Position numbers and translations under genes: made by a program
The notes under the pieces: model-generated
What the model saw: only the letters and a program-made list of their open reading frames with translations
Databases searched by the model: none
Told to the model about the DNA's origin: nothing
NCBI RefSeq assembly: GCF_009905375.1
Contig: NC_133656.1
Location: 234,989,111-235,053,110 of the forward strand
DNA length: 64,000 nt
Origin: Apium graveolens
Lineage: Eukaryota > Streptophyta > Magnoliopsida > Apiales > Apiaceae
Direction of reading: 5' to 3'
In this document: in pieces, positions 47,428 to 58,689 of the stretch
How positions within the stretch are numbered: the stretch's first letter is position 1
Layout of the letters: each line of letters opens with the position of its first letter

Positions 47428-48749
47428 TGAAGAAAAGTCTTCTTCTCCGTAGCCGTATTGTACTCTCTAGGTCTTCGTATTGCTCTCCACTGGCTCCTTG
47501 TTATTAAAAACAAATTATTATTGGCTTAAATATGCTTCTGGACGACCTGGGCCCTCAAAATCTTCAAGTTCAAGTCAAATCAGGATTCTGGCTCCGGACT
47601 GTGGCGCGGCCGCCCCACACTCCACGCGGGCATGCGCGCATCTGCAAACCTGGCGCGGCCGCCCCGCTTCACGCGCAGGCACGCTATGCCTTCGGACTTT
47701 TTTCATTTTCTTGTTTCTGCTGTAACTTGAGTACTGTTTGTCAGAATTTGGAGATTCAATAGTCCACGCGAAGCTATCGAGATGATCTTCAACATGAGAA
47801 TGGTCTTGACTTCATAACCTGACCTTCTTTCAGTAAATTTCTTTTAAAAGCTCATTTATTCATCCAACTAATGCGTGTAATGCAATAACACAAAACACAT
47901 CAAAAATACCAATAACTTGAGTCCAAAATACCAACTTAAACTTCTAATGAAGCGTTCCAAGTAGATATAAAATCCACTTATCAGATGGCTCATGGAAAAG
48001 AGAAAGAACGAGAGAACATCGAATCTTAAAGAAAATCTTGAACCGTACTCATGGGCAAAATTCAAGAAGGCTTTGGAGGACAAGTACTTTCCAAGAACAG
48101 TTCGTTTACAGGAATAGAGGGACTTCATTCGGTTTCAGCAAGGTGAAAGAACCGTCATTGAATATGAAGCAGAGTCTTCAAAGCTTGCGAAGTACGCACC
48201 AACCTTAGTGGCAAATGAGAGCAGCCGAGCATGAAGATTGGAAGAGGGACTTCGAAGTGACATTAGGAATTCTGTGGAGTCGTTTGAACTTCAGACGTAC
48301 GAGGCTGTCCTCAACAAGGCTTTAGTGATTGAGAGAGGCTTGGCAGAATCTGAAAAGGCAAATGGCAGCTGGAATAAGAGACGGTTCGCTCAAGCTGGTG
48401 GTCAATCTTTTCAAGGGGGACCATTCAAGAAACAACATGTATACGATCAAGTTGGTGGTCAAGAAAATCAAGAAAACCGCACTAGGTGTGGCGGGAACCA
48501 TGCACATACCAACTGTCGTTGGAATAGAGGCACGTGTTTTCATTGTGGGAAAGTCGGACACAGAATTGCTCAATATCCTAACAATCCGCCACCAAGAAAG
48601 GAAGCAGATAACAAGATGTGCAAATGACTTGTGTTTCAGCTCAAAAGAAATGACAATTGTCGCAATTAAAGTATAATTTCTTTTTTTAGTGAATTATTTA
48701 ATTTATTTTTTATAAATTTGGGGATCAAATTCTTTTAAGGAAGGAAAAA
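47428..48749 (+). repeat. Tandem duplication unit B
   Basis: Second copy of the 1.32 kb unit, with scattered substitutions and a 5-bp deletion near its start. It ends at the authentic polypurine tract before the right LTR. Confidence 0.9.
47985..48627 (+). pseudogene. Gag C-terminal part, copy B
   Basis: Same content as copy A, with an additional stop near 48115 and CFHCGKVGHRIAQY, in which the last knuckle cysteine is lost. This copy is therefore the more decayed of the two. Confidence 0.85.
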
Positions 48750-50620
48750 TGTAAAATCCGTAATTTTTATTTTAATTTTTTTATTAGATATTAGATATTA
48801 ATTTGTTTAGATAACTATTTTAAATTAGAAAACTTTTTGTGCAAGTTATTAGAGTTGAGAAAAAAATTGTTATTTTTGGAAAGAAGTATGAGAATAAATT
48901 AGAAAATCAAAATCTTTTTAGTTTAGGTATTTGTTTGTATCAAATATTTTATTTTTGAAAGTTACTTGGAGATGTTCTAAAATTTTAGGAGTAAGTTTTA
49001 AAATTACCTAATTAAATTTAGGGTTGATAGCCTATATAAAGACCCGTTCAATACGAATAAGAGACGTAAAGAATTCGCGAAAAAGGTACATTTTTCTTTG
49101 TACTTTTCTTATGATGTTAGTATACTATTATTGTGTGAATGCTCTTATGTGTTAACTAATTTCATGCAAACTTAAGTCCATTGTTTTATGAAATATTCGA
49201 CCATGCATTATTTGCTAAACTCTATCGTTTTGTATAATTGTTGAACATAGGTTGCGTATGTTTGCTTGTAATCATGTTTCAGTTCATTAGTTTGATATAA
49301 AAAAATTAACCTATGTTATATGTTTAATTAATTGTTCTTAAATATATAAGGTCATTCAATTTAGGTTGAATTTTATATATAATATATATAATTGAATGTG
49401 TCATGTATTGTTAGAATTCTATTGCTATGCATGCGCGATAATTAATAAATTGGTACAAGCATTCAGTACTTGACATGGTCGCATGTTTTGCTTAAATTGT
49501 TTATAGCCTTACTTGAAAATTTTACATCTTAAAAATTAGTTCGTGGTTAATGTGCTAAGTGAATTAAACCACTTTTTTTTATATAAATCTATTGATTTCG
49601 GTCAACGTGAAATATAGGTTTGATTAGAATTTATTGGAAAAGAGAATTAGTTTGATCGATTTATTGTTTAATTAATTTTAGTGCGCACTGGCGTGTGACA
49701 GTTTGTTTTGTTAAACTTGGCTAAATGGTTATTGACATTAACAATATTTAGGTTGTTATTGTTTCAAGAATCATAATTAATTGTGCTTTGTTTGTTTATA
49801 AAAATTATTGGATTTTTTGGTGATTAATTTGAGTGTTTAGTCGCATTTGAGGTAAGTGACTTTTCATTGCTCACTTATTAAATCTGTTTTATAATATATT
49901 TGTTTGATTTGATTTCCAAAATTTTGATATCGAAAATAGAATTTAGAAAAAAATATTTTTATGGAATTTTCCCGGTCTTAGATTGCGCATCGAATTATAG
50001 AACTCGATCATTGGGTAGTGTGATACATTGAATATAGAATTAGTTTTACGCACGTTCCGGAACACATAAATGCATTGTTGAGTTTGTCTTAACGAGGGCG
50101 TAAAGTTCCGGAAAAAAAAACGAGGGCGTAAACAAGCCCCATCGAATCATCGATTATAGAGCCGTGTCGCTGGCATAGTGTGACCATAATTTAGAACTCT
50201 GAGAATAAAATATTTTTGTTCTGTTAAAGATTATTTGATTGATTTAGAAATTCAGAATTTTTGAACTTCTCGAAAATAATATTTTGGAGATGTCATACGA
50301 TGGTTATTTGTTGGGCTTTGCAGCTCAATATTTTAATATATTTCAGCTTTCAGCTTTCGGAATCTAAGGATGTGAACTGTGTGGATTTTCGTGCTATTTG
50401 CTTTTGAATAAAGATTATCGTTGTTATCGAATAAATATTGAGTTATCTGCTAGATATTTATTATTGGATTTATGGAGTCGCGACTCTGATTTTATGATTT
50501 TGATTTAATAAGATTGATCGGTGCTTTGACTTTAGTGGATATTTTGTTTATCGAATAAAGAATCTATTTTATTTAGGTTTTTGTATTTAGATTTAATAGT
50601 CCGAAAGGCGGGCTGTTACA
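48750..50620 (+). repeat. Right LTR of the gag-only element
   Basis: 1871 bp, matching the left LTR with many substitutions. It has a small local duplication near 50090-50130 (repeated CGAGGGCGTAAA). Confidence 0.9.
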
Positions 50621-51327
50621 CTAACGGATACATACTTTAAGCTCATAATCATTAATGGGCACAAATATGATTACCAACGTGAGCACATCTAAGGATCATA
50701 TATAATTTCAGAAGTAACCTTCTTAGGGGAGGGGTCATTATATGCTCTTATAGGATGACTAGCGACCATCCAGCTCGCTATTACCCTGAGCAGCGAGCCC
50801 TCTCCAATCGTCGTCTCATGTTCATAACATCAATTTGAAGACCAATTAATGTTCGAAGACGTGCAGGTCAACTCCCTTGGGGTCGCCTCGCAACTTCTAA
50901 GGGGGTGCTTCATTGGTATATTTTTTACTATATTTATCAAAAGGTTCATGGTAAAAGGCTTCCATGGGGTCGCGTGAGTGTTATTAAATGGGCTGTAACA
51001 TATGCACAAATCGTCAGGGATCGCATTTAAGGTCTACAGGTACCAACGCCTCTCCCCTACGCGCGAGAGGACTTCACCTCTTTCCCTGACAGTTATGTAG
51101 CCTTAAGAGCTGTAACCATGATAACTTAGGCCGCCCAAGAATGATCTCCATGTCTGTTAGGCCTGGACCTTAATGTATAGAACAAAACCCCAACTCGTTT
51201 AGAGGTAATTTATTCTTCAAGCATTCTACAAAATAATTAGCAAGATCATTCACAACATCCATCCGAATAGATCCTGTATTTTTCGTGTTCTTAGCAAAAT
51301 ATCTGTATTTTGCTCCGTAATTATGAC
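50621..51327. other. Intergenic DNA after the gag-only element
   Basis: GC content is higher than around it (50720-51120) and looks like decayed repeat. No domain recognised in any frame. Confidence 0.4.
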
Positions 51328-51720
51328 GCCCTTAATCTCGGGGTTAGGAAATGAGGACCCATACACCATTAAACTAATAATAACAGTAGATAAAATAAAC
51401 CCCGATTATACTAACATGATCTAAATAGGATTAAGTATGAGACAAGATTACAACTACCAACCAGAATAAATATATTACAACCCAAAATATGCTTAAATTC
51501 AAATTTATTCGATTCTGACATGGAACCGAGAGATAACCCATTGTATCTGATCCAACATATACATTCCTTCCTACTAATACGCTTGCTCACACACACTACT
51601 ACCTGCTCTGACATCTGGAAACCTACGACACAATAGGGACCGCCAGGAACGTTCTTGCGAGCGGTGCGCCTAAGTTTGACCATCTTCTTTCATAACTGCC
51701 ATGGTTAGATCAAAGCAAAT
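51328..51720 (-). repeat. Possible gypsy LTR fragment
   Basis: On the minus strand the block ends ...CCCGAGATTAAGGGCGTCA, a pattern I associate with ends of plant gypsy LTRs. A 90-residue frame (51411-51683) starts MVKLRRTARKNVPGGPYCV but I do not recognise it. The outer edge is not visible. Confidence 0.3.
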
Positions 51721-52937
51721 AAATGAGCACAAAAGCTCAACAAGTAACTATATAACAGTTCTATAAATCAATAACATTAGCAATAGCAGTTTCTGAGGAA
51801 TTCTACTTTTAAATTTTTTTGGTGGCAGATCTCTATCTTTGATTATGTAAAGGTTATGAAGAAAGGTTTTGGATTTCAAGAATCAAGGCTCATGATAGGG
51901 TGAAAATCGACATTCATCACAAATCAATAGCAGGGCTTTAAAGTGTTTCTCAACAGAAGGAAACAATCGTATTCAAGGGAAGGTAAGGGAGACAATGGAC
52001 TTTTGAATAATGTATATGCTCGGGTAGATTCTAATTTTGAATTAATGTATGTATTTAGGAACTTCAAAGAAAAATTTAGTCAACAACAATGAGGTTTATT
52101 CCATCAAATTATTATTTTAAAATATTTATATAAATATATAATACAAATATATAATAAAAATAGTAAAATAACATGTGGTCGTAATTTAATAGGATAAATA
52201 TACAATATGTGGTAGTTTAACAATTTAATAGTTTAACAAATGTATAACACTATTTATATTTATTTTTAATAATTAGATAAACTGTGAGTGTAGTTTAGTA
52301 TGATAAGTAAACTATGTGTATAGTAGTTTAGTAGATATATAACACTATTTATTTACTTTTTTAATAATCAAAATTAGGGGATGATCGTTAAACTAAATTA
52401 TATTATATTTCGGTTATTAAAGTATAGTATAGATTTATGACAACAATGATGACATAACTACGATATGATGTACCATTACAATACTCATTGGTGCATAATG
52501 AAAGTTTAGTAAGTTGCCCAACATACAACTTTGGTGTCTAATCCAAATTCACATACGAAAGAGTTTACAATTAGCTAATAAAAGCAGCAAGATAACAATA
52601 AAAATAAAAATAACAATAAGAATACATTTATAAGGAAATGTACATAGTTTCAATGTTAGTTTAAGTACAACGAGCAAAACCTCTGTCCAACGAATAACCT
52701 CTTTAATTTAATATTTTTCTTGTTCTCAATATAAAATATATGGTGTTTTTTCAACCAAATAATCTCGATTAATAAAGAAAATTTTCTAGTTTCAAAGTAC
52801 AAAGAATGGTCTTCAATATCCCATTTTTTTCCTAGATAATTATAAATATTTATCAACTATACACCAATCTGATTTGAACCGGGGTTTAGTGGCAAATTAC
52901 AAGTACAACTTTCGAGAGGATTGGTGGCGCCCCATCC
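51721..52937. other. AT-rich intergenic DNA
   Basis: Contains a two-unit degenerate repeat of about 96 bp (TATAACACTATTTAT near 52242 and 52338). No gene seen. Confidence 0.45.
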
Positions 52938-53590
52938 TGCTTAACACAATATTCATCCAGAACGGTGTTACAATAATTTCATGAATGAAGTTTAATTATC
53001 TTAACAAGTTTGTTTTTTAAACACATTATACTGGAGAAAGGTGTTACAGTAATGCATGTGAATAATGTTGTGAGACAGCCACCGCTGCATCTGGGAAATA
53101 GGCAGCGGCAAACATCGTATGGAGACGGACACTTTGGCTCTGTTGCAGGTTGATCGTTTCATTCAACACCAGCCGACTTATGAACCAGGTCGGAATTTGG
53201 CATATTTACCGACAACACCTATTTCAGGTTTGTCTGATTCTTTAAATTATAAGTGGCATGGTTAATTATTCTGGTAAGAAATATAAATGATGCTTAACAC
53301 AATATTCATCCAGAAAGGTGTTATAGTAATTTCATCAATAAAGTTTAGTTATCTTAACAAGTTTTGTTTTCTAAATGCATCATACTGTTTGTAATGCATG
53401 TGAATAATGTTGTGAGACAGCCTCCACTGCATCCAGAATATAGCCAGCGGAGAGCTGGCAAGCGTCCTATGGATACGGACACTGCCATTATTCCAAGGAA
53501 TGAAGAGGCCTCTCGGGTTTCCTCCCGTTAAGCTGCATCCTGCTGAAGTTTCACGAAGGGGCCTCTCGGGTTTCCTCCAGGTAAGCTGCC
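52938..53590 (+). pseudogene. Duplicated exon-like fragments of an unrecognised gene
   Basis: Two copies of a block of about 190 bp start at 52938 and 53293. Each has an intron-like AT-rich part (CTTAACACAATATTCATCCA...) followed by an exon-like part (GTGAATAATGTTGTGAGACAGCC...). The first copy leads into a frame with METDTLALLQVDRFIQHQPT and a GT donor-like end. The second has MDTDTAIIPRNEEAS and then a stop. A 19-bp piece GGCCTCTCGGGTTTCCTCC is repeated at 53508 and 53561. I do not recognise the protein. It looks like a decayed gene or transposon-captured exons. Confidence 0.45.
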
Positions 53591-53820
53591 ATTTCCTGTT
53601 TTCATTGTAAAAGTTAAATGTTAAGTTTTTCAGTTTTTTGCTTCAATCGTGTAGCGTATGTCCAAACAGAAAGTCAGCTTCATATGCTTATTTCATTAAG
53701 CAATTGCATTTCTGATGTATCATGTATGAAGTATAAAAATTATGTTATCCTATTGAATAACATTAATAAGTTAAAACAGATGCAGATAGTAATCATAAGT
53801 TTGTTGACATTTTAAATTCT

Positions 53821-53945
53821 AGGCGAGTTTCCTAGCATTGAAAGGCAATAACAATGCAAAAATGATTCAAGCACAACGCTTTGTTCAGAAACAAATTTAC
53901 CAAAACGAAAAGTTACCAGCTGTGTTTCCAAATACACCATCAGGT
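53821..53945 (+). pseudogene. Further exon-like fragment related to the 53 kb block
   Basis: After an AG acceptor-like site the frame reads ASFLALKGNNNAKMIQAQRF then VQKQIYQNEKLPAVFPNTPS. The end resembles the FIQHQPTYEP...LPTTPIS stretch near 53160-53225, so the two may be paralogous exons of one unknown gene. Confidence 0.35.
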
Positions 53946-53999
53946 TTTAGTATGCACGAGAGGCATCCAACAGGGAAGTTATATTATAGACATAAGGAT

Positions 54000-54840
54000 T
54001 AAACATCTGTCATAGATATAGATAGTTTACTAGTTAAATGAATAGACATATAAAGAGTTCTGTAAGAAAGGACCACAAACTTTTTAAGGGTGAACGGTCA
54101 CTTGGATATAGAGGGTAGACATAACCAACATCTACAACAATCTCATTCTTTTCTCTGTATGAATTTGCTGCCATATCATAGCCTGAAGTAAAGTGGATGT
54201 TTAGCATGTAAGCAGGCTGAAGCGAACAGCGTAATGGGAACCACCAACAGGCATCCTGTATGCCTTGACCAAACCAACATTTTCATAATTAGTACCCTCT
54301 ATTGTATTATAACGATGGAGAGCCAATTTGGTTACAGTGGGAACGGGATAGTGCTTGCAACGGAGTACAGAACCGCGGCCTCTGTAGTAGATCTTTACGG
54401 GTGTCGTGACTCGGGTATAGGTGTTGGTGTTCTCATTAAGTAACTATCTATATTGAAGCATCATTATATTCTAAGAGGAGTTTCAAGGCGTACTAAGGCT
54501 CATCAACTCATATTTTTTGATTTTGTTTCCTTGCGCCTTCATTCATATAAGCTTACAGTACCAAAGATTTTAAACTAATATATAACGGGAATCCATTATA
54601 TATGCATAGGTTTTGAGTTTCCACAATGAAGTGGCTTCTGAAAAACTAGTAACCATCAGGGAAAACGAATAAATATGAAATTTACTCAACATGCACGCCC
54701 TTAAACCAACGCAATAACCTTTCGTACTAAAGCTTCTTCTGAGCAAATACCAGGTTAATCTTAAATTTGAAAACATTGCCACTACAGGTATCTGGCATGC
54801 ATGGTCTACAATTCCGCAATAAGAAGATAAAACATGTTTT
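54000..54840. other. Intergenic DNA
   Basis: A 69-residue frame at 54234-54443 has no recognisable domain and I do not call it. Confidence 0.4.
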
Positions 54841-54846
54841 TGAAAG

Positions 54847-54980
54847 TCTAGATTTATAATATTCCAGTAAAGTATAAGAGGTGGTAATTATAGAGAAATC
54901 AAGAGAGATTAGTAATCCAAAAGATCCGACTTCCAAATATCAATTATACTTTTACTTTACTGGAATATTATAAATCTAGA
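54847..54980. repeat. 28-bp perfect inverted repeat
   Basis: TCTAGATTTATAATATTCCA and the next 8 bp (54847-54874) are exactly inverted at 54953-54980, with a 78-bp loop. A direct copy of GATCCGACTTCCAAATATCA lies in the loop (54923) and just outside (55008). Confidence 0.9.
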
Positions 54981-55229
54981 TGGTCTACTATAGTTCTGGA
55001 TTACAAGATCCGACTTCCAAATATCAAAACTGCAAATTAAAGTTTGGGGGTTACATACTTGCAGATAAAAGTAAAACAAAAGAGGTAGTAAATAAATAGA
55101 ACGTCCATTGCATAGCATTAATAAAACTTTGTAGTCTTGTATTACAATAAAAATTTTCTTCCAAATATTATCAGGTTTTAATAAGCAGTTTAAAATTTCA
55201 TCCAACAGGGATATTTATAAACATTAGGT

Positions 55230-56160
55230 CCAACATCGTCTTACGTACATACTGATAAGTAAGCAAAAGAGGAGGCAATCAGATAGAGCCGCATAAAGAG
55301 CATTAATAAAACATCTTAGTTTTGGATTACAATAACAGCTGACTTGCGAATATCATCAGGTTACAATCAATAACGATACATGAAAGGCATCAAAGAGGGA
55401 ATTATAATCAAACCCTATTCAGGAACCACACAAAAAGTTAAAACTGTATATTTGATATTTTCAGGATTGCTTGCAAATCTACTCTCTTAGGGACACTTAC
55501 ATTGTCACAGAGAACTCCAATCTATAAAGATTTATTTGTACATCCAGGTGATACTACAACATCAAAAACCTAGGTTTCTTTGATTTCATCTATCCGATTA
55601 GTGAAACTTATGTACCTGGTGAGAGTGACAATCGGGGGGGGGGGGATTAATTACATATATAGGGGTTAGTGGGGTCAAAAGCTGCTTATGGTTTTCATTT
55701 CTGGACTCGTGCTTTAAAGCCCGCTTGCCTGGTCTAGATGCCATCAGCTTTCGAGCTATCACATTTCAGGGAAGGCCGGACCTAAAATCAAATGTTATTC
55801 CTGTACGTTTGAGTCCGTCTACCCTCTGCCCCCAAGGCGATTCCTTTTGTTTTATTCTTTTCCTCTCCAAATTGCACCTGCCTGCGTACTTAAAATTCTG
55901 TTGCAAAAAGGGGTGAAATATTATTGAGTCCAAGCCACTGACAGAATTCCGCGCAACTTAGCTCATCCCATTCTTGTTAATTTGTTAAATCTTTGTATTG
56001 GTATGTTGTATTTAATACCACACCTGACTCTTCCATGCTCCCTTCTTTTAACTTTCTACTTTGTAAAATGCCAAACTCTTACAATGCACCCATCACTTAC
56101 ACGAAGAAAAAATCGTTAGGCCACTGCTGTCAAAATTGTGTATTTTTGGTTTATTTTAGA
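55230..56160. other. Intergenic DNA with a G12 run
   Basis: Contains twelve consecutive G at 55634-55645 and decayed copies of a TATCAGGTTTTA...CATCCAACAGGGA motif (also near 53940 and 55165). No gene called. Confidence 0.4.
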
Positions 56161-56312
56161 GGACTGCTGCAAATCACAAGGTTCCCCTGAATAGACTTAT
56201 TACAAACGCAAGGGTTGCAAAGAGTGTGTTTCCATCCCTTCTGCATGATCCAGACTTTCCCCTAGCTGCTTTATCCAAATTGGCTTTCAAAACCTAGCTA
56301 TAACAAAATCCA
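56161..56312 (+). pseudogene. Exon-like fragment, unrecognised
   Basis: Between an AG and a GT site the frame reads RTAANHKVPLNRLITNARVA then KSVFPSLLHDPDFPLAALSK, followed by stops. It could belong to the decayed gene at 53 kb. No family recognised. Confidence 0.3.
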
Positions 56313-56329
56313 GGTACGTGATATAAAGT

Positions 56330-57529
56330 CACTTATCAAATTTGTGGAGTTAAAAGTGATAAAATAAATTTAAATGTAGTGATTCAATTAAGATTAGATT
56401 AATTTATGTGATGAGAGTGATATATTTTTTACGTTTTACCATAGACTTGCTTAGTAACTGCATCATCTGTGCGTTAACCCTATATACGAGTAGATCGAAA
56501 AATATAACAGTAACACTGATCATATCTTGCCTTTAATTTGATCATCTGTGTTTGTTTTGTCTTATATCAACATCTGAAACCTTATTTCAAGTTTAGATAT
56601 TAATAAACTAGATGACTGATAGTTTTGTTATTCTATTATTCGTGATTAAGGTATAAGTTTAGATCGGATATTGGCCCAATTCACCATATAGATTAATCAA
56701 AGCATCTGATTTCTCTCTACTCTCATTGTTGTTTATTTTGATGCATCTGCATTTTTATCATCATTTTTTTCTTATACTTTTGCAGCTAATGCCGGTCAGC
56801 AGGTTCGCTCAAGAAATTTCTGGTCCTTTTGTTGTACGTTTCTGGTCCTTTTGTTGCACAAGCCATGTCTATCCGTCTATTTTCCGTGACTGGAGCATTT
56901 TTAATCATTCAATTAGTTATAAAGAAGCTGAAAATAGTATTCATTTGCATAATTATAAAGAATCTATATATAATATTCATATGCATTCTAACCGGTGAAC
57001 AGCTTGCATAATGCTCCAGTCTTCCCCCGATTCTGGTATTATGTAGTCTTATGTTTACCCATAGCAGTTCTGTTTGAGTCTGATTTTTAGATGTAAATAT
57101 TAATGCATGAGACGGGCTGTATTTTTTGTTGGTAAAAATTGTAAATTCATGTTATAGTGGGTGGTATTGCCCACAACATACATGTAGCATATGTTTTGAG
57201 GTAGAATGGTGGAAGAAAGACCCAAGAAATCACAAATGAGGACATAATTGGTCCTCGAGTGTATCCGCAGGTCTCCAGTTATGATTAAAGGTTTTTTTAT
57301 CATGTTAATCTGGAGTTATGTTGGATGAAGGTAAAAGAAAATGCAGGGCGAGGAGCTTTATGCTAGTGTGATAGTAATGGAATTGGTCACAGTTATGTGC
57401 TCAAGAAACGTTGGAGGGCTAGCTATTATCGTAGCATAGAATATGACTATGTTGGTTTGGTCGAGGCATACAGTTTTTTGGTTGCTGGTGTTTGTAAAGC
57501 GTGCGTTCTTGGTCAAATAACAGTGTCTA
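56330..57529. other. Intergenic DNA
   Basis: A direct duplication of TTTCTGGTCCTTTTGTTG at 56817 and 56838 follows an exon-like stretch (ANAGQQVRSRNFWSFC) starting near 56786. Nothing else is recognisable. Confidence 0.4.
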
Positions 57530-57856
57530 AAAATCGGGAATCGAGAAAGATCGATCGAGCTATCGATTTAGAATTAATTGAAAATCGGGGATTAATCGGG
57601 TAAAAATCGGATGTATTATAATATTAAATTATATTTAATATATTATTATGATTATATTAGTTATTTATTAACAAATATATATTTATTATATCATAATTTC
57701 TATAATTATTCATATTTAAATTAATATAGTATTTTAATTTCAATAAATAATTATATATACTGCAATAAAGAAAAATTCGTATAAATAGATCGGATTTCAA
57801 AGATCGAATCGGTCGAATATTTTGTAGGGGATTAATCGGGAATTTTTAGAACACTA
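57530..57856. mobile_element. hAT-type MITE
   Basis: 327 bp. The ends are ACAGTGTCTAAAAATCGGG and, inverted, TAGTGTTCTAAAAATTCCC. Flanks GTCAAATA and GTCAAAGA match at seven of eight bases, an 8-bp duplication. The interior is AT-rich with AATCGGG words near both ends. No coding capacity. Confidence 0.75.
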
Positions 57857-57929
57857 GTCAAAGACCATCAACTTTGAAGCTTCCATTTTAGACAGAATTT
57901 GAGACCGAAAAACTAATGAAAATACATAG

Positions 57930-58455
57930 TACAAAAAAACGAATTTTTCATTATGTAAAATTTTCCATTAATGCAAAAAACGAATTTTCCGAGAAAAATT
58001 TTTGAGAATTTTTTTCGAGAAAATTTCGGGAAAACTTCCTAAATAGTTTCGGGAAAGTTTCCACAAAATTTTCGTGAAAATTTCCCAAAAAATTTGCAAA
58101 TATTTTCGAATTTCCCTTGAAATTTTTTCGTTAACCTTTTTGAGATTTTTTTCACAAAAATTTCCAATATTTTTTTTGTTAAAATTTTTTCCTATTTTTT
58201 TTTCATAATATTCGAGAAATTTCTGAAAAATATTTCAAGATAATAATTTTCGAAAAATTTTCATGAATATATTTTCTGTTAAAATATTTTCCTTCTGAAA
58301 AATATTTTCTTGAAAAATATTTTTCAGAAAAATGTGTTCTTCAAAAACAATTTTCAGAAATTATTTTTCAAAAAATTATTTTTCCTAAAAAATATATTCT
58401 CAAAATTATAATTTTTAAAATAAAATTCTATTCGGTCAAACAAACGGAGCCTTAG
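57930..58455. repeat. Degenerate GAAAATTTTC-type palindromic repeat block
   Basis: About 500 bp made almost entirely of overlapping variants of TTTTCGAAAATTTC and GAAAAATATTTTC. It ends with TCAAACAAACGGAGCC, whose complement GGCTCCGTTTGTTTGA resembles a common plant DNA-transposon terminus. I cannot find the opposite end. Confidence 0.6.
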
Positions 58456-58589
58456 TCTTCTGCTTAAAAAGCCATTTGAGTTGCAGTAGAAAACCTCATT
58501 GTAGTTTGTAAATGGTAAGGGAGAAATATATGGATCGGTTTCACCGAAATGAATACATTCAATTCCGAAATTTTAAAATAGAAACCACG

Positions 58590-58680
58590 ATGGGATTTAG
58601 GGTTTGGTTTTTCACAATTCTCGGTCTGTTGAGAATCGGTTTGGTTTTCACAATTCTCGGTCCGTTGAGAATTGGTTCAG
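58590..58680 (+). repeat. Short tandem duplication
   Basis: GGTTTGGTTTTTCACAATTC with CTCGGTC(T/C)GTTGAGAAT is repeated twice about 37 bp apart. Confidence 0.7.
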
Positions 58681-58689
58681 GTTCAAAAA

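Larger units (their letters stand above)
42858..50620 (+). mobile_element. Gag-only Ty3/gypsy-type LTR retrotransposon, interrupted and internally duplicated
   Basis: LTRs of 1.83 and 1.87 kb (42858-44691 and 48750-50620) begin TGTAAAAT and end GGCTGTTACA. Flanks CCAAC and CTAAC give a 5-bp duplication with one change. A primer-binding site follows the left LTR, and a polypurine tract AAGGAAGGAAAAA precedes the right one. The only coding sequence is a gag with zinc knuckles; no protease, RT, RNase H or integrase is present between gag and the polypurine tract. A 1443-bp foreign LTR sits inside gag. A segment of about 1.32 kb covering part of that LTR, the rest of gag and the polypurine tract is tandemly duplicated. 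Confidence 0.88.

Noticed and set aside
46210..47762. Frames rich in Arg/Pro/Ala at 46210-46441 and 47480-47762
   Set aside because: They translate the GC-rich island of the solo LTR and its duplicate, and the two frames shift relative to each other.
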